This document shows, one piece after another, positions 44,735-56,044 of a DNA stretch of 64,000 bases. Under the pieces are notes generated by a model. The model was not told the origin of the DNA. It saw nothing but the letters and a program-made list of their open reading frames with translations, and searched no databases. This stretch comes from Macrotis lagotis (lineage: Eukaryota; Chordata; Mammalia; Peramelemorphia; Peramelidae), in NCBI RefSeq assembly GCF_037893015.1, contig NC_133658.1, positions 15,757,561-15,821,560 on the forward strand, in the 5' to 3' direction. The first letter of the stretch is position 1. Each line of letters begins with the position of its first letter. The translations under genes were made by a program, and so were the position numbers.

Positions 44735-44890
44735 ACAAATGAGGAAGGATATCGAGAAACTGGAGAATAGTCAGAGGTGGTGAACATTGTTGGGAAAGGG
44801 CCACTCAGAAATTACACATGAGCATCTGAAGTTAAAGGAACTGTGGATATATAATCTACAGAAGAGAACATGGGTGAAAAATTCCATTTT
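44735..44890 (+). mobile_element. CR1/L3-like LINE fragment
   Basis: AGGAAGGATATCGAGAAACTGGAGAATAGTCAGAGG translates KDIEKLENSQR (family KDIEKLESVQRRA). AAGGAACTGTGGATATATAATCTACAGAAGAGAA follows (family LKELGLFSLEKRR). Ancient. Confidence 0.6.
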
Positions 44891-44989
44891 TCTATAAATA
44901 GTTCCTACTATGACTGGAATAAAAGCTTAGACAATTACTTTGGAGCAGTTCTAAAAGTAATGGCATTTATTTAATTATCTCTTTATCTA

Positions 44990-45145
44990 TTAATTTATTT
45001 CGTTTTTGCAAGATAATGGGGTTTGGTGACTTTCCCAGGGTCACAAAAGTAAGCAATTATTGTCTCTGAGGCCATATTTGAACTCAGGTCCTCTTGACTC
45101 CAGCACCAGTACTGTATCCACTGCTCCACACAGCGCTGCCCTGGC
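44990..45145 (-). repeat. WSINE-like / CORE-SINE, antisense, old
   Basis: GTTTTTGCAAGATAATGGGGTTTGGTGAC..CCAGGGTCACAAAAGTAAGCAATTATTGTCTCTGAGGCCATATTTGAACTCAGG, ending CTGTATCCACTGCTCCACACAGC. More diverged than the other WSINE copies. Confidence 0.75.
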
Positions 45146-45287
45146 ATGAATTTATAAAGAGGAAAATGTAGACTTGAATGTCGGGGGAGGAATGGGCTAA
45201 TAATTAGAAAAATTCAAAATTTGAATGGGTTATTTGAAGAGGCAGTGGGTTTCCCTTTTCCTCAAAATATTCAAGAAAAGGCTGGTT

Positions 45288-45290
<3 letters not shown>

Positions 45291-45329
<39 letters not shown>

Positions 45330-45345
45330 ACACACAGACATATAT
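45291..45345. repeat. (CA)n microsatellite
   Basis: About 20 CA units with AGACA interruptions toward the right end. Confidence 0.98.
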
Positions 45346-45492
45346 CTCACAGAGTTGGTCTATATCTACAGATAGACTAGAATGGACAGAAATTGCAATT
45401 TTCTACGAATTCCTTCTGATTTGAAATATGGAACTCCATGAGGAGGAATCATCAGGGAGATTAAAATGAGGTTCCTTCTGCCTGTCTTTTCT

Positions 45493-45975
45493 GCCATCTC
45501 TCTCTTCTGTCTGTCTGTTTGTCTATCTGTCTGTCTATCTGTCTGTCTAGATCTGTCTGTCTCTACCTCTGTCACTTTCTCTCTCTGTCTATCTGTCTCT
45601 CTGTCTCTGTGTGTCTGTCTCTGTCTCTCTCTTTGTCTTTTTTCCATCTGTCTCTGTCTCTGTCTCTATCTCTGACTCTGTCTCTGTCTTACTGTCTGTC
45701 TCTGTGTGTTTGTCTCCATGTCTCTGTCTCTATTGCCTTGTGTCTCTGCCTCCTTTTCATTCTACCTTTGTATCTCTCTGTTTGTCACTTTGCCTCTCTC
45801 TCTCTCTCTATGCTCCTTTTTTGTCTCTGTAACTCTCTTTTCCTCCATTGTCTCTTTGTCTTTTTCATAGATATCTCCCTCTATGCATCAGAATCTGTTT
45901 TTTGTCTCTGTTGCTCTCTTTGTCTCTGTCTCTCCTCCCTCTTTCTCCCCTCCCGCTTTCACTTTGTGTCCATAG
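45493..45975. repeat. Pyrimidine-rich (TCTG)n-like tract
   Basis: About 480 bp of TCTGTCTG, TGTCTCTG and TCTCTCTT variants, nearly purine-free except G. It is open in several frames on both strands (up to 206 codons) only because TCTG/TGTC repeats exclude stops. The translations are Ser/Leu/Cys/Val repeats. Confidence 0.95.
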
Positions 45976-46789
45976 CAACATCCATACATATCAATATGCA
46001 TGCCTACATATATATGTATATACATCATGACAGTCCTCTTATTACATATTGCATTTGTACTTTCCCTTCCAGTGACAATCTATTAAATGAGTGTGGGAAA
46101 ACTCCCAAAGAGCTCTTTTGCAGGTGCTTTTTCCATTAATAACCCAGATGTGTGAATTCCCCTTGTGTAATGTCTGGCTTTTTTTAGGTTGAAATTAATA
46201 TGACATGCAAAGATATTTCAATTTGCCTCAAACTTATGATATGAGAAATTTTAGAATATGAGACTGTTTAGTCTAAATAAAAGAAATAGATTCCCTTAAG
46301 ACCACACACCTGAAGAGGAAATTCTCCTTGGTCCCTTTCCAGGAAATACTCAGAGACTAAATGAACATAGTGACTGATATTAAGCCAGCTAGTTTGTCCA
46401 CATCATCTTGAGTCTCCCAATATCCCGGTGATGGAGACACACTGTCTAGATTGAGAGCCCTGGAGAGCTCATTTGCCTCATCCACGATCTCACATGGCTT
46501 CTCAGTATCAGCAATGATATCTGAACCCAAGTTTTCCTAGCACCTAACCCGGCGTTCTATCTAGGATGCTGCAATGGGTGCATGTGTTCTTGCAAATATT
46601 CTTTTGATGAAAGTTGAAACTTAGAATGCATTCACATGAGGATTTTCCTTCCCCTCTGGAGACAAAGCCTTTATAGTTTAGTCACATCCTGGATAACCCC
46701 TACCTCACTATGTGCTGTTTGATTGGTGGGATGTTTCCATTAATGATAAAAAAAAGCCTACTATGATCAGAAACACCACAGGAATCAAT
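45976..46789. other. intergenic, no gene seen
   Basis: Unique spacer after the pyrimidine tract. A weak antisense MIR-like piece may lie near 46430-46560 (CCTCATCCACGATCTCACATGGCTTCTCAG). Confidence 0.4.
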
Positions 46790-46895
46790 TCAGTTCAGCA
46801 AAGTATCAGAGTTGGAAGAACTTGGAGTCAGGAAGTCGAGACTACAAATCCTGCCTCAGATAATTTCCTAGCTCTGCTGCACTGGCTGAATTTTT
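46790..46895 (+). repeat. CORE-SINE fragment
   Basis: AGAGTTGGAAGAACTTGGAGTCAGGAAGTCGAGACTACAAATCCTGCCTCAGATAATTTCCTAGCTCTG, a degraded tRNA-like half. Confidence 0.55.
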
Positions 46896-46949
46896 ATTAG
46901 TCTTTTGTATTGTAATATAGTGATCATGATGGCAAAATCAGTATGTTGT

Positions 46950-47030
46950 TTTGGGGTGATAGATAAGTAGGTTTGTAAGTTTGTAGGTAAGTAGGAGATA
47001 GGCAGGCAGACAGACCGACAGAGAGAAAGA
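46950..47030. repeat. AGGT/AGAC tetranucleotide tract
   Basis: GATAAGTAGGTTTGTAAGTTTGTAGGTAAGTAGG passes into GGCAGGCAGACAGACCGACAGAG. Confidence 0.85.
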
Positions 47031-47224
47031 GTGCTTTGCAAACATTAAAGAATTATAGAAATTATTAATGATGATAATGCTGGGATACCAAAAAACAGAA
47101 TAATTCCTAATTGTAAGAAATTGACAGTCTCAGTCAATGGGAGACATACAAAATAGAGATAAACAAAGGAAAATAGTGGAAAAATATAGAAAATATCAAG
47201 AGCAAATGAACATTAATTTCTTAG

Positions 47225-47400
47225 GGAATCAGGTGAAATCTTATGTAGCAGGTGGCATCTGAGCCATGCTTTGAAGGGAGCCAGACAATACAAACACAAA
47301 GGTAAGAAAAATGTGCATTATGGAAACAGGTGGCCAACCTAAGAAAGGCCTGAGAAGGGAGTTGTTGTGTCCAGGAACTTTTTAGCTGACTTGGCCAAAT
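47225..47400 (-). repeat. L2 LINE fragment, antisense
   Basis: GCAGGTGGCATCTGAGCCATGCTTTGAAGGGAGCCAGACA matches antisense L2 'GAGGTGGCATTTGAGC.GAGTCTTGAAGGA', followed by GGAAACAGGTGGCCAACC. Confidence 0.6.
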
Positions 47401-47489
47401 GTATTATAAAATTCAGTCGACTTTCTTTGCGTTGGGTGCTTTCCAGAGTACTTGCACAAAATGAAGTATTAGTGTAAGACGTTGAATTG

Positions 47490-47695
47490 AAACAGGATGA
47501 CATGGTATATAGCTCTCTGGAATAGCAACCGAGGACTTGAATTTCAAACTTAAGTCTGTCACTTGCTACTTATCTGATCTTTAGCAAATCACTTAACTGC
47601 TCTGAGACCCAGCTTCCTTATCTGTAAGATGAGAGAGGAGGACTAAAAGATCTGTAAGACTCTTTCCACTTCTAAAATTCCACAATCCCAGCATG
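47490..47695 (+). repeat. CORE-SINE/MIR
   Basis: CACTTGCTACTTATCTGATCTTTAGCAAATCACTTAACTGC, then TTCCTTATCTGTAAGATGAGAGAGGAGGACTAAAAGATC. Confidence 0.7.
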
Positions 47696-47773
47696 ATTCT
47701 GAGGTAGCAAGGAAAGAGGGGTGTGTAGAAGATAGAGAAGCAAGTAGGAACTGTTGTATAAGTACTAAAGGCA

Positions 47774-47936
47774 GGGGCAGCTAGGTGGTGCAGTGGATAG
47801 AGCCCTGACCATGGAATCAGCAGTCCCTGAGTTCAAATCCAGCCTCAGACACTTAATAATTACCTAGCTGTGTGACCTTAGGCAAGTCACTTAACCCCAT
47901 TGCCTTAAATAAAAAAAAATAGAAAACAAAATAAAA
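47774..47936 (+). mobile_element. WSINE1-type SINE
   Basis: GGGGCAGCTAGGTGGTGCAG head, GAGTTCAAATCCAGCC B-box, A-rich tail. Near-perfect duplication AGTACTAAAG (47761-47770) / AGCACTAAAG (47938-47947). Confidence 0.95.
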
Positions 47937-48219
47937 AAGCACTAAAGTAGACAATGATGGATGATTACATAAACTGAGCTTGTATATAATCAAACTGGTT
48001 AATGACTAGAGATACTCCAATTAGATTATTCATCAAGCAAGTTTGAGAAGAAGGCCATTTTTTTATTCTTACATTAACTTTTGGCTTAGCATGTCTGACG
48101 GCATGGTCAAAATGTGTGAACCTGATGGACCAATTAAAACAAATAAAAACTGCTCCTATACCATAGAGAAGGTCTAAGACTCAATGCCTAAAACCCAGGA
48201 AAGCTGAATAAATAGAGTA

Positions 48220-48790
48220 AATACTAAGTGCCTACAATTGACTAGGCATGAAGAAAAATTTGAAATATGTTATTTGGTCATCCAAACAACACTGTGAGGT
48301 AGGTGTTTTTGTGTCCAACATTTTCTAGAGGAAACTGAACTGGATTTTCCCTAAGATAATAAGAGCAAAAGCAATAATAATAACAAAAACAAATACACTT
48401 TTCAGCAATTTCACATATTGCGAAATACTTTGTATATGTTATTTTAACAACCCAGAAACATAGATGCCATTAACCCTTTTTTCCTGATAAGGAAATCAGG
48501 ATGACTTGACCAGGATCACACAGAGAGTCAAGTTTTAAATTTGAATTCAAGGACTCTTTGACTCTAGGTCCAGTCCTCTACCCACCTAGCTAGATAGTAA
48601 GGTGAAAAGCACATTATTAAGAGTTTTTTCCCTGTATTATCTCATAAAATTCTTACCATAATGCTAAGTTAAATAAATATTATCCCCTTTATGTATAAGG
48701 GGATAAGTTAAGTGACTTGCCCAGAGACACACAGCTAAATATCTAATACAGACTGAGCTCTTTGAACTTCCTAACTAGGAACTCAGGGCT
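48220..48790 (-). repeat. Cluster of three MIR/CORE-SINE fragments, antisense
   Basis: 48220-48345: CAAACAACACTGTGAGGTAGG. 48370-48600: AAGGAAATCAGGATGACTTGACCAGGATCACACAG and CCAGTCCTCTACCCACC. 48610-48790: 'AAGTTAAGTGACTTGCCCAGAGACACACAGC'. All in the same orientation. A 10 bp hairpin (TTATCCCCTT / AAGGGGATAA, 48680-48706) lies in the third. Confidence 0.7.
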
Positions 48791-49033
48791 TTTTTCTTTC
48801 GACAATCAAGTCTATCTTTTAGCAGAAAAGATGAAAGAATCATACATTTCTGATGCCTTTGGAGAACTAGATATTCACCACTATTAATGAACTTCATTAG
48901 AATAGTAAAGTGTCATTTCTTTGTTTACCTATCTTGGTGCCATTTATCAATGTTCTTCCACTTGGATCCTGTAGACTTCCTTCTTGCAGAATTTTCATTG
49001 TGCTTCAATGTAAGATGAGAGAAGCAATACATA

Positions 49034-49034
49034 C

Positions 49035-49109
<75 letters not shown>

Positions 49110-49110
49110 A
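49034..49110. repeat. (AT)n-(GT)n-(AT)n microsatellite
   Basis: About 22 GT units flanked by short AT runs. Confidence 0.98.
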
Positions 49111-49119
49111 CATATTTGA

Positions 49120-49330
49120 CAAAAGCATTATACACGTATTATCTTATTTAATTTGCACGAGGACATTTTGTGGTAGTAGTTAATATCATTATTCTTTTTT
49201 ACAGAGAAAAAATTGAAGCTAAAAGAGAAAATGGGACTCATCCCAAGCCCCCAAATTAGTAACAGAGGCATTTCATGTCATATCATCTTGTCTGCAAGGC
49301 CAAGACTCTTTCCCACACATCAGGCTGCCT
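49120..49330 (-). repeat. MIR fragment
   Basis: ATTATCTTATTTAATTTGCACGAGGACATTTTGTGGTAG, then CAGAGAAAAAATTGAAGC and CAAGGCCAAGACTCTTTCCCACACATCAGG. Confidence 0.65.
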
Positions 49331-50129
49331 GAAAATGCTAAGAGAATAATCTAAGTTTATATGCTGCATAGAACAAATGTGATATGGAATACCATAAGCA
49401 GACTGAAATGAAATCACTTTAAGAGCTATCAAATGATGTTTTATGATCAAAATCTCTGTTTTTAAAACTGGATTGATTAAAAATCACTCTGTAGTTATGA
49501 ATTTTGATTGTATTAAATAGAAAAAGCAGTTTGGGTTCAAAAGGTGTCTTGTCAACAGATGATGAAATTATAATGTCAGACATCTACCTGTCATACAAAG
49601 TTGGGAGAAAATGATCTAGAAGACCACTCAGAATTGATGTGGCTATGCTTGATTTAACATCCTTGTCAAAGCCCTGTTGCTCCCCAGTCTGTGAGGACTG
49701 AGCACTAATATTTAGCTGTGGTGTGTGAATTGGGTTAGGAATAGGGATGTCGCTCTTTGCATTGCAACCCCACCATATGCTCTGCTCTGGATATATCCCC
49801 TCTCCGTACCTCACTTCCCTCAACTGTAACAAAGGAAGGATAGCATCTCCACAGTCTCAAAACCTTGTTAAAAGCAAAACAATTATAAGTAAATTGTAAA
49901 AGTTTTTAATATTTGCTATCATCATCATCATCAAAATCACTCATTTAAACAATTAATACAATTGTTATCAAATCACTAATCCTTTTTTTGACAATTTAAT
50001 ATTTTCTTTGTGAAAGATATTGTGGTTGTGGAATAGATAGCTGACCTTCCTTGAAGCTAGGAAGGATTGAGTTAATGTCTGCCCTCAGACACCTCACAAA
50101 TACAGTTTCTCTCTCAGTGATATAATTTT
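49331..50129. other. intergenic, no gene seen
   Basis: Unique. The minus-strand frame at 49584-49832 has no recognised motif. A short (ATC)n run lies at 49918-49932. Confidence 0.45.
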
Positions 50130-50380
50130 CTGTGGTAGTTCAGTCATTTTAGTAGTGTCTGAATCTTTTTGACCCCCTTTGAGGTTTTCCTGGCAAAGAT
50201 ACTGGAGTGGTTTATCATTTCTTTTTCCAGCTCATTTTACAGATGAGGAAACTGAAGCAAATAAGGTGAAGTGACTTGCTCAGGATCACAACTAGTAAAT
50301 GAGGCCAGATTTGAACTCAATATAATATGTCTGAGTCTTTGGCACTTTATCTAATGTTCTACCTTTTCTAAGACTAAAAA
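50130..50380 (-). repeat. MAR1-like CORE-SINE, antisense
   Basis: GTGGTAGTTCAGTCATTTTAG, CCTGGCAAAGATACTGGAGTGG, CAGATGAGGAAACTGAAGC, TCAGGATCACAACTAGTAAATG and CAGATTTGAACTCAATATAATA. Confidence 0.85.
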
Positions 50381-50634
50381 TAGCAGAGGTATTTATCTGT
50401 ATAAATACCAGAGTTTCCTCCTTTGGGATATTCCAATAACACTAATTACATATGTTATTTCTCTATACTTTTCTCACTTCTTCCTTCTCAATGAAAATTC
50501 TGCTTTCTTCCTCTAGTAGCAGGAGAGGAAATAAGCCTTTATGAAACATCTGTCATATTGTAGGCATTGTGTGATGCACATTACTCCTATTTCTTGCATT
50601 TCATCACTTCCTCCTCAGATTAGTCCTCTCCATC

Positions 50635-50945
50635 CTACGACTAATAATTACTGGATTTCCATAGCACCTACTATGGGCCAAGCACTTTACAAATGCAAGC
50701 TTATTTGATTCACACAATAATTTTCTGAACCAGATGCTAATATTGTATTACATTTAGAGTTGAGGAAACTGAGACAGACAGAGTTTAAGGGTCTTGCTAG
50801 CAAATGTTTGAGGTTGGATTTGAACTCAGGTCCTCTATCTCCAGACCAGAATTCTATTCACTATACCTCCTAGCTTCTGGTAGCCACATTTATCTTCTAG
50901 CACACAGCTCAATAAATGTTTATGGATTAATCGGTAGAAGGTCAC
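50635..50945 (-). repeat. MIR, antisense, near full length, plus L2-like tail
   Basis: CATAGCACCTACTATGGGCCAAGCAC, TTTACAAATGCAAGC, ATTTAGAGTTGAGGAAACTGAGAC, TTGGATTTGAACTCAGGTCC and CTATTCACTATACCTCC. The last 65 bp (TCTAGCACACAGCTCAATAAATGTTTATGG) reads as a plus-strand L2 3' end. Confidence 0.7.
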
Positions 50946-51624
50946 AATTTGGAGGTATTGATGGTGTTGAGCATGGTAGCATTTTAAATGCTAGAAACTC
51001 TATTTACATATTGCCCACAGAATAAGTATTATTTTAGGCAATAACATCCCTAGAGATTTTGAGATCTGATGAAAAAAGACTTTGGGCTCCTCAGGATTTC
51101 TCACAATTCTCCAAAGTCATCCTTTGAAGAGAAGTCATATCTGTCAGAAAATCTGTTATGTTGAAAAAGCAAAAGTATAAAAATGCATATTATGAAATGT
51201 CATGAACTCATCAGTCTGTGAAAGTAACAGTTCAGAGATAACTATTGTGGTTGGGTATTAATACTCTAAAGTTTTGAAGGGTTAGTATGGCAGAGGCCTA
51301 TTCAGAATATGGAAATGACCCAGCTTTCTGAAAGACCATGTGAGAAAAAAATGAAAATACTCAAAACAACTAAAATCTTGGTAGACTGTCACTGTGTCAA
51401 ACCCAACCAAATCCACTACTTTAGACACCACATTAATTAACTGCCTCATTATGTCTCTTTCATTAATTGTTGGAGGTCTCAGGACCATTCAGTTGGTCGG
51501 ATACATGATGATGGCTTCTAGATACTTTGAAATGTTTGCCTCAATAAATGGAAAAAATGATCTTCATTTGCCAGAAATTTTCATTCATAAATGGGACAAA
51601 GAGGTAACTTTCTAGATCCTTAGG
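50946..51624. other. intergenic, no gene seen
   Basis: Overlapping frames on both strands (51282-51488 minus, 51394-51615 plus) have no recognised motif. Confidence 0.4.
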
Positions 51625-52115
51625 TGCCATAATACAAAGAGGGCAAGACCTAGAGACAGGAAAGACTGAATTTCAATCCTGTTTTGTTACATACTAGGTT
51701 TGTGACCCTAGCCAAGTCATTTCACTTTTGTCACCCTTGGTTTCCTACTTTTTAAAGTGGCATAGGATTTGTCTCATAAGATTATTGTAAATATCCACTG
51801 AGAAAACATGTACTGCATTCAGAAAATGTTCCAAGTTCTGTAAACATTAGATATCATTGTTGTTTCCTCAAGAGATTTGTAGAAATGATTCTAATCAATA
51901 ACACATCTGTCAGAAAAGTGCTCATGGCATCAGGGAGATTTAAGTTCAAATTCTTCCCCGACTTTGGTTATTTGTGTGATAAGCCATTAAACTTCTTCCA
52001 ACCCCAATTTCCTAATCTGTAAAATGTGGATAATAATACTACCTGTTCCTCCATGTCATTATGAGAATTAAATGAGATAACATATGTTAAATGGCAGGAT
52101 ATTTAAAAGAATCAT
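51625..52115 (+). repeat. Two MIR copies in tandem orientation
   Basis: 51625-51865: TTTGTGACCCTAGCCAAGTCATTTCAC, then TCTCATAAGATTATTGTAAATATCC. 51905-52115: AGATTTAAGTTCAAATTC, AATTTCCTAATCTGTAAAATGTGGATAATAATACTACCTG and GAATTAAATGAGATAACATATG. Confidence 0.75.
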
Positions 52116-52734
52116 TAAATTAATAAATTTAAATAGTAATTTAAACAAAACTGATAAACTAAATCAACAAATAATCATTAATGGCAATGATGTTATTATT
52201 AATACTTCCTAATTTTCCTTGATATATAAATTCTGCAGGGGGGGGGAAGTGTAATAATATGGCAAGTGAAGTAGATAGGTTACAGAAAAGGATTCAGCTG
52301 TAGATGTGGCATACCATCTGGTAACTTCCAGATTTAAATATTACTGCTAACTAAATACTAGACTTGTGGTTTCTCTGATGGAATTAGTTGATGTCATAAC
52401 TATTTAAATGACAGTGTCCTGGTCCAAAATGCTTATGCCCCAATTCAAGCTCTTTCTCTAAAAGAAAAAGAAAAGAAAAAATGAAAATAAAACAAGGTGG
52501 TTTGGTGATTCAGAGGCAATCTAACAGAAAGGTTAGACTCCAGATTTGAACAGCACTTTATTCTTCTAGACTTACTGACAGCTCTTTAGAAATCAAATGG
52601 AAACACATTTTTTTTTTACCAAATTCTCTTTTATATTTGTATTTATGAAAGAGAATAAGACCACCTTTATAAACAGCAATGTTCTGGAAATAATCATTAG
52701 CTGATGAATAGGAAAGACAAAGAAAGGTAAATTA
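52116..52734. other. intergenic, no gene seen
   Basis: AT-rich, with an A/G-rich run near 52460-52495. Nothing recognised. Confidence 0.45.
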
Positions 52735-53235
52735 AGGTAGGTTTCCTTCTCCTCTGATAATCTTTTTTAATTGTACTTTATAAATGTCTGTCATATTTTG
52801 TTTATCCTGGCTGAAGCTAAAATCAAAGAGTAAAAGGATTTTTTCTTTCTACTTCCCTTTGACAACGTTTCAATTTGAGGATCAGAGCCTGCTTCTTTCT
52901 CTACCACCCCCACATCCCCACATCACTTAAGCATACATGGTTTCTCTTGCCTAACTCTTCACTGGTCTTTTTCGACAGATTTCAGGGCTGTCAGTGACTT
53001 TTTTGTTTAGATAAATGGAATGAATCATTGTCATCATGCAATTTTATGCTAATAAGGTATTTTTGTTTCCAAGCTTATTAAAAAAACTCTTAGAAAGGCC
53101 AAAAATAGTCATTCAATAATAAACCTAATCCTTGAATCTCTGTAATGCATTTTCCTCCTTAAATAGCTGATTAATTAGGTGGAACTTACAATCTGTTGTA
53201 AGGTTAGAATCAGCCAATCCCATTTATTCTGAAAG
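52735..53235. promoter_or_regulatory. candidate unique, possibly regulatory block
   Basis: About 500 bp without any recognised repeat. It holds several homeobox/POU-like AT motifs (ATTTTATGCTAATAAGG at about 53041, CTGATTAATTAGG at about 53167) and a CAGCCAATCCC CCAAT-type site at about 53211. A regulatory role is a guess from composition. Confidence 0.2.
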
Positions 53236-53274
53236 CATACAGATATTTTCACTGGTGAGGGAATCAAGTCACTG

Positions 53275-53533
53275 AATTCTACCTGAACTGGAAGACATAA
53301 GCAGAGTCTGAATCCCAGTCCTACCACTTATCTTTGGGAACATCAGTAAATCAATGAAACTCTATGGATCTCAGTTTCCTCATCCAAAAAATTAAAAATG
53401 GCTTCTGAGGGTCCTACGAGATTGAAGTTTAAGATCCTATGATTCTTTGACCAGAATTTGAAAGCTGTCTCTGCTATTTACTACTCTGTGACCTTGGACA
53501 AATTATTCTGCCTTTCTGGGAATTGGTTTACTT
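53275..53533 (+). repeat. CORE-SINE/MIR copies
   Basis: 53275-53450: CAGTCCTACCACTTATCTTTGGG, CAGTTTCCTCATCCAAAAAATT, AAGTTTAAGATCCTATGATTC. 53465-53533: CTGTGACCTTGGACAAATTATTC, cut by the SINE at 53534. Confidence 0.7.
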
Positions 53534-53691
53534 TATTTTATTTCTTTTAAGGTCTTTGCAAGGCAATGGGGTTAAGTGGCTTGTCCAAGACCACACAGCT
53601 AGGTCATTATTAAGTGTCTGAGGCTGGATTTGAATTCAAATACTCCTGACTCCAGAGCCGGTGCTCTATCCACTTCGCCACATAGCTGCCC
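53534..53691 (-). mobile_element. WSINE1-type SINE
   Basis: TTTGCAAGGCAATGGGGTTAAG at the left, CACTTCGCCACATAGCTGCCC at the right. Perfect 14 bp duplication GAATTGGTTTACTT at 53520-53533 and 53692-53705. Confidence 0.97.
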
Positions 53692-53824
53692 GAATTGGTT
53701 TACTTTTAAAAAAGGGGCATATGATAGAACATCTCTTGGAGGGGGGACAGAGTAATGGGAATTTTAATGCATAAGAGAAGAATGTGATATGGTACCCCAG
53801 AGAACTTAACTATCATCCAATCCT

Positions 53825-54000
53825 ATCCAGTAATCATCAACTAAGTACTTAGTGATGGGGATACAATTAATAAAAAGAAAGAAAGCTCCTGGTCTCAAGG
53901 AGTTTATAATCTAACAGGGAGAGACATAATCCAAACGGATATATGAAAGTATGGAGGGTGGGAAGGAGACCAGTGAATAGCTGGTATAAGAACAACTTAT
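53825..54000 (-). repeat. L2 LINE 3' part, antisense
   Basis: GTACTTAGTGATGGGGATACAATTAAT, then CTCCTGGTCTCAAGGAGTTTATAATCTAACAGGGAGAGACA (family: CCTGCCCTCAAGGAGCTTACATTCTA). Confidence 0.7.
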
Positions 54001-54435
54001 TCAAGGGACTGATACCAAGGACAGCAGAAAATGCAGAGCAAACTAAACCTGAAAAGTTATAACTGCTCTCTATAAAGGAAGGCATTGGGAGGAGTTTCAT
54101 ATACTACCCTCTAAGCCTTCAATCAGAAGGGAGAAGAAGCTAAGCTAGGTGGTGCCATTTCAGGTCTTGAGAGTTTAGGACTATTAGGTATAGTTCCAAC
54201 CACTTCATTTTAGGAATGAATGGCATTGCCTTGTGCATAAGAGGTACTTAAAATATCATTAAATTATTAAATGATTTAATAAATTGATTCCAAATTAAGT
54301 AATTATTATGATACTGCCCATAAGCACATGAAAAACTATATTCTAATGTGTGAATAATTAAAGGACAATAGTTTTTCAATGGATGAAAGGCATTCTGAGT
54401 GGGGAAATACAAAATCAAAACAGTTTTGGAGATAA
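54001..54435. other. intergenic, no gene seen
   Basis: AT-rich; nothing recognised. Confidence 0.4.
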
Positions 54436-54752
54436 CATACCTTCTGTCATTCTCTCTCTTCAAGAGAAAGGACTCACTTTTCATCTACCTTTCTGAATTA
54501 TTTTGTTTCCTTCCTTACTAAAGCTTAGTAGAATATATGGAGAAGAAAAAAAGATGATTTTATCTCTTCTTGGTTGATTAAGAATTGGGTTCAATAAGAA
54601 CAGAATTAGGTTCAATTATTTTCCTGATCAATCATTTTCATTGACTATTATTAGATAATTCTTAATAACATTAGTAGCAATCAATCCAAAATTCTCTCGG
54701 GTTTTGAGAGAGGGGAACTATTCTTAAGAGTATAGTAGACATTTATTTCCTC
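54436..54752 (+). repeat. Unnamed dispersed repeat R3, copy 1
   Basis: Collinear with 61092-61408 (both 317 bp) at about 80% by eye, same orientation. Shared blocks: CATACCTT.TGTCATTCTCTC, GATTTTATCTCTTCTTG, GGTTCAATTATTTTCCTGAT and TTCTTAAGAGTATAGTAGAC. No family recognised. Confidence 0.85.
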
Positions 54753-55194
54753 TTTTTATACATGGGGTTTGGGATAATGTACTTTTTTAATTTATATTTT
54801 GGGGAACAGAAGAAGATAGAGCAAATAAATAGAATTTTGTGATCTACTAAATGCTAATTGGAAAATATATGGATTAATGCAATGGATATGGCAAGTAATG
54901 GCACAGTGGGCACATTTCTCATAAGTAGACCCCTATTTAGTTGGGCAAGATATCAAATCAATACTGATCTAGATAGTTGAAATACAATTTTAATTTAGAA
55001 TGAGCATATGTTTTGACTTCTTATAATTTATGTCATATAACTGAACATATTTTATTTAATTCCTAGCATTCTGACAATGGTATCAGGGCTATAAATTCAA
55101 CTTAATATCATCTACAAAAGTTAGAGCATGTTAGGTAAAATTGAGTCAGAAACAGGAATAGTTTTCCTGTGTTTTACTTATTGGATTAGAGCGC
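54753..55194. other. intergenic, no gene seen
   Basis: AT-rich unique sequence. Confidence 0.4.
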
Positions 55195-55315
55195 AAAACA
55201 ATAAGAGACTTGAATGGTCATCTAGCCAAATCTTTCCATTTCACAGATGAGAATACCTAAGGCTCATGAATGTCAATGATTGTTTTAAGACCACAGAGGT
55301 GGCAAAGACATATTC
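55195..55315 (-). repeat. MIR fragment
   Basis: GGTCATCTAGCCAAATCTTTCCATTTCACAGATGAGAATACC, then TTTTAAGACCACAGAGGTGGC. Confidence 0.6.
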
Positions 55316-55355
55316 TTAAAAAAATATTATTAATATGAAGATGATATTATTTCTA

Positions 55356-55418
55356 ATGTATAACATTATTGTATAACATTATCTATTGTATAATATTATT
55401 CTATTGTATAACATTATC
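55356..55418. repeat. Short ~15 bp minisatellite
   Basis: Four units of (TA)TTGTATAACATTATCT with small length and base changes. Confidence 0.9.
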
Positions 55419-56044
55419 TTGTGAGTCAGAATGGCAGAATGTTTTAACTAATCTATTTGTACATCCCCATCTTGATCCAATTACTTTGCTTAGAATTGAC
55501 TCAACTATTGGGGAAATAATTTCTCCTCAAATATTGCTATTCAATGTTAGCATCAGCAAGAAGTGAATTCAATGCTATCCACTGAGGAATAGAACTAAAA
55601 CCTTTCAGATTCATGGTGCACATTAGTCACTCAATGAAACTTGAGTCAGCATTAACTGAAAAGGCAAAAAAAAAAAGTAACTGCTCTGAACTTTTCTGAT
55701 TCATGATGGCATGCAGCAATTCTAACACTAAAATCATGAGCCCAACTTTTATGTGTTTTCAGAAGAGTAGTTATGCCTAATTCTTGTAGTGTGATGTATG
55801 GTCTTTTTTTTGTGGTAAGACTTGACTCTCAAGAATGAATAATCAAATACTTGTGAATCAGAAAAGGTCAGACCTAAAAGACCTTGGCTAAAGATGACAG
55901 CCAATTAATAACAAGCTAACTTGTTCTAGTCATAGATTAAAAGCAAATACTTTAGTGTGTGCAGAGAAAGGAATAGCTTGACACCTCTAGCCTCCTTCTT
56001 CCCATTCCCAGTAAATAAATAGTATGAGGATTTATACCTAGAAG
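55419..56044. other. intergenic, no gene seen
   Basis: No recognised repeat. The frame at 55369-55566 starts in the minisatellite and has no motif. Confidence 0.4.

Noticed and set aside
45519-46139. 206-codon plus-strand open frame, longest in the window
   Set aside because: Its sequence is Ser/Leu/Cys/Val repeats from the TCTG-like tract. Adjacent frames and the opposite strand are equally open, so it is a low-complexity artefact.
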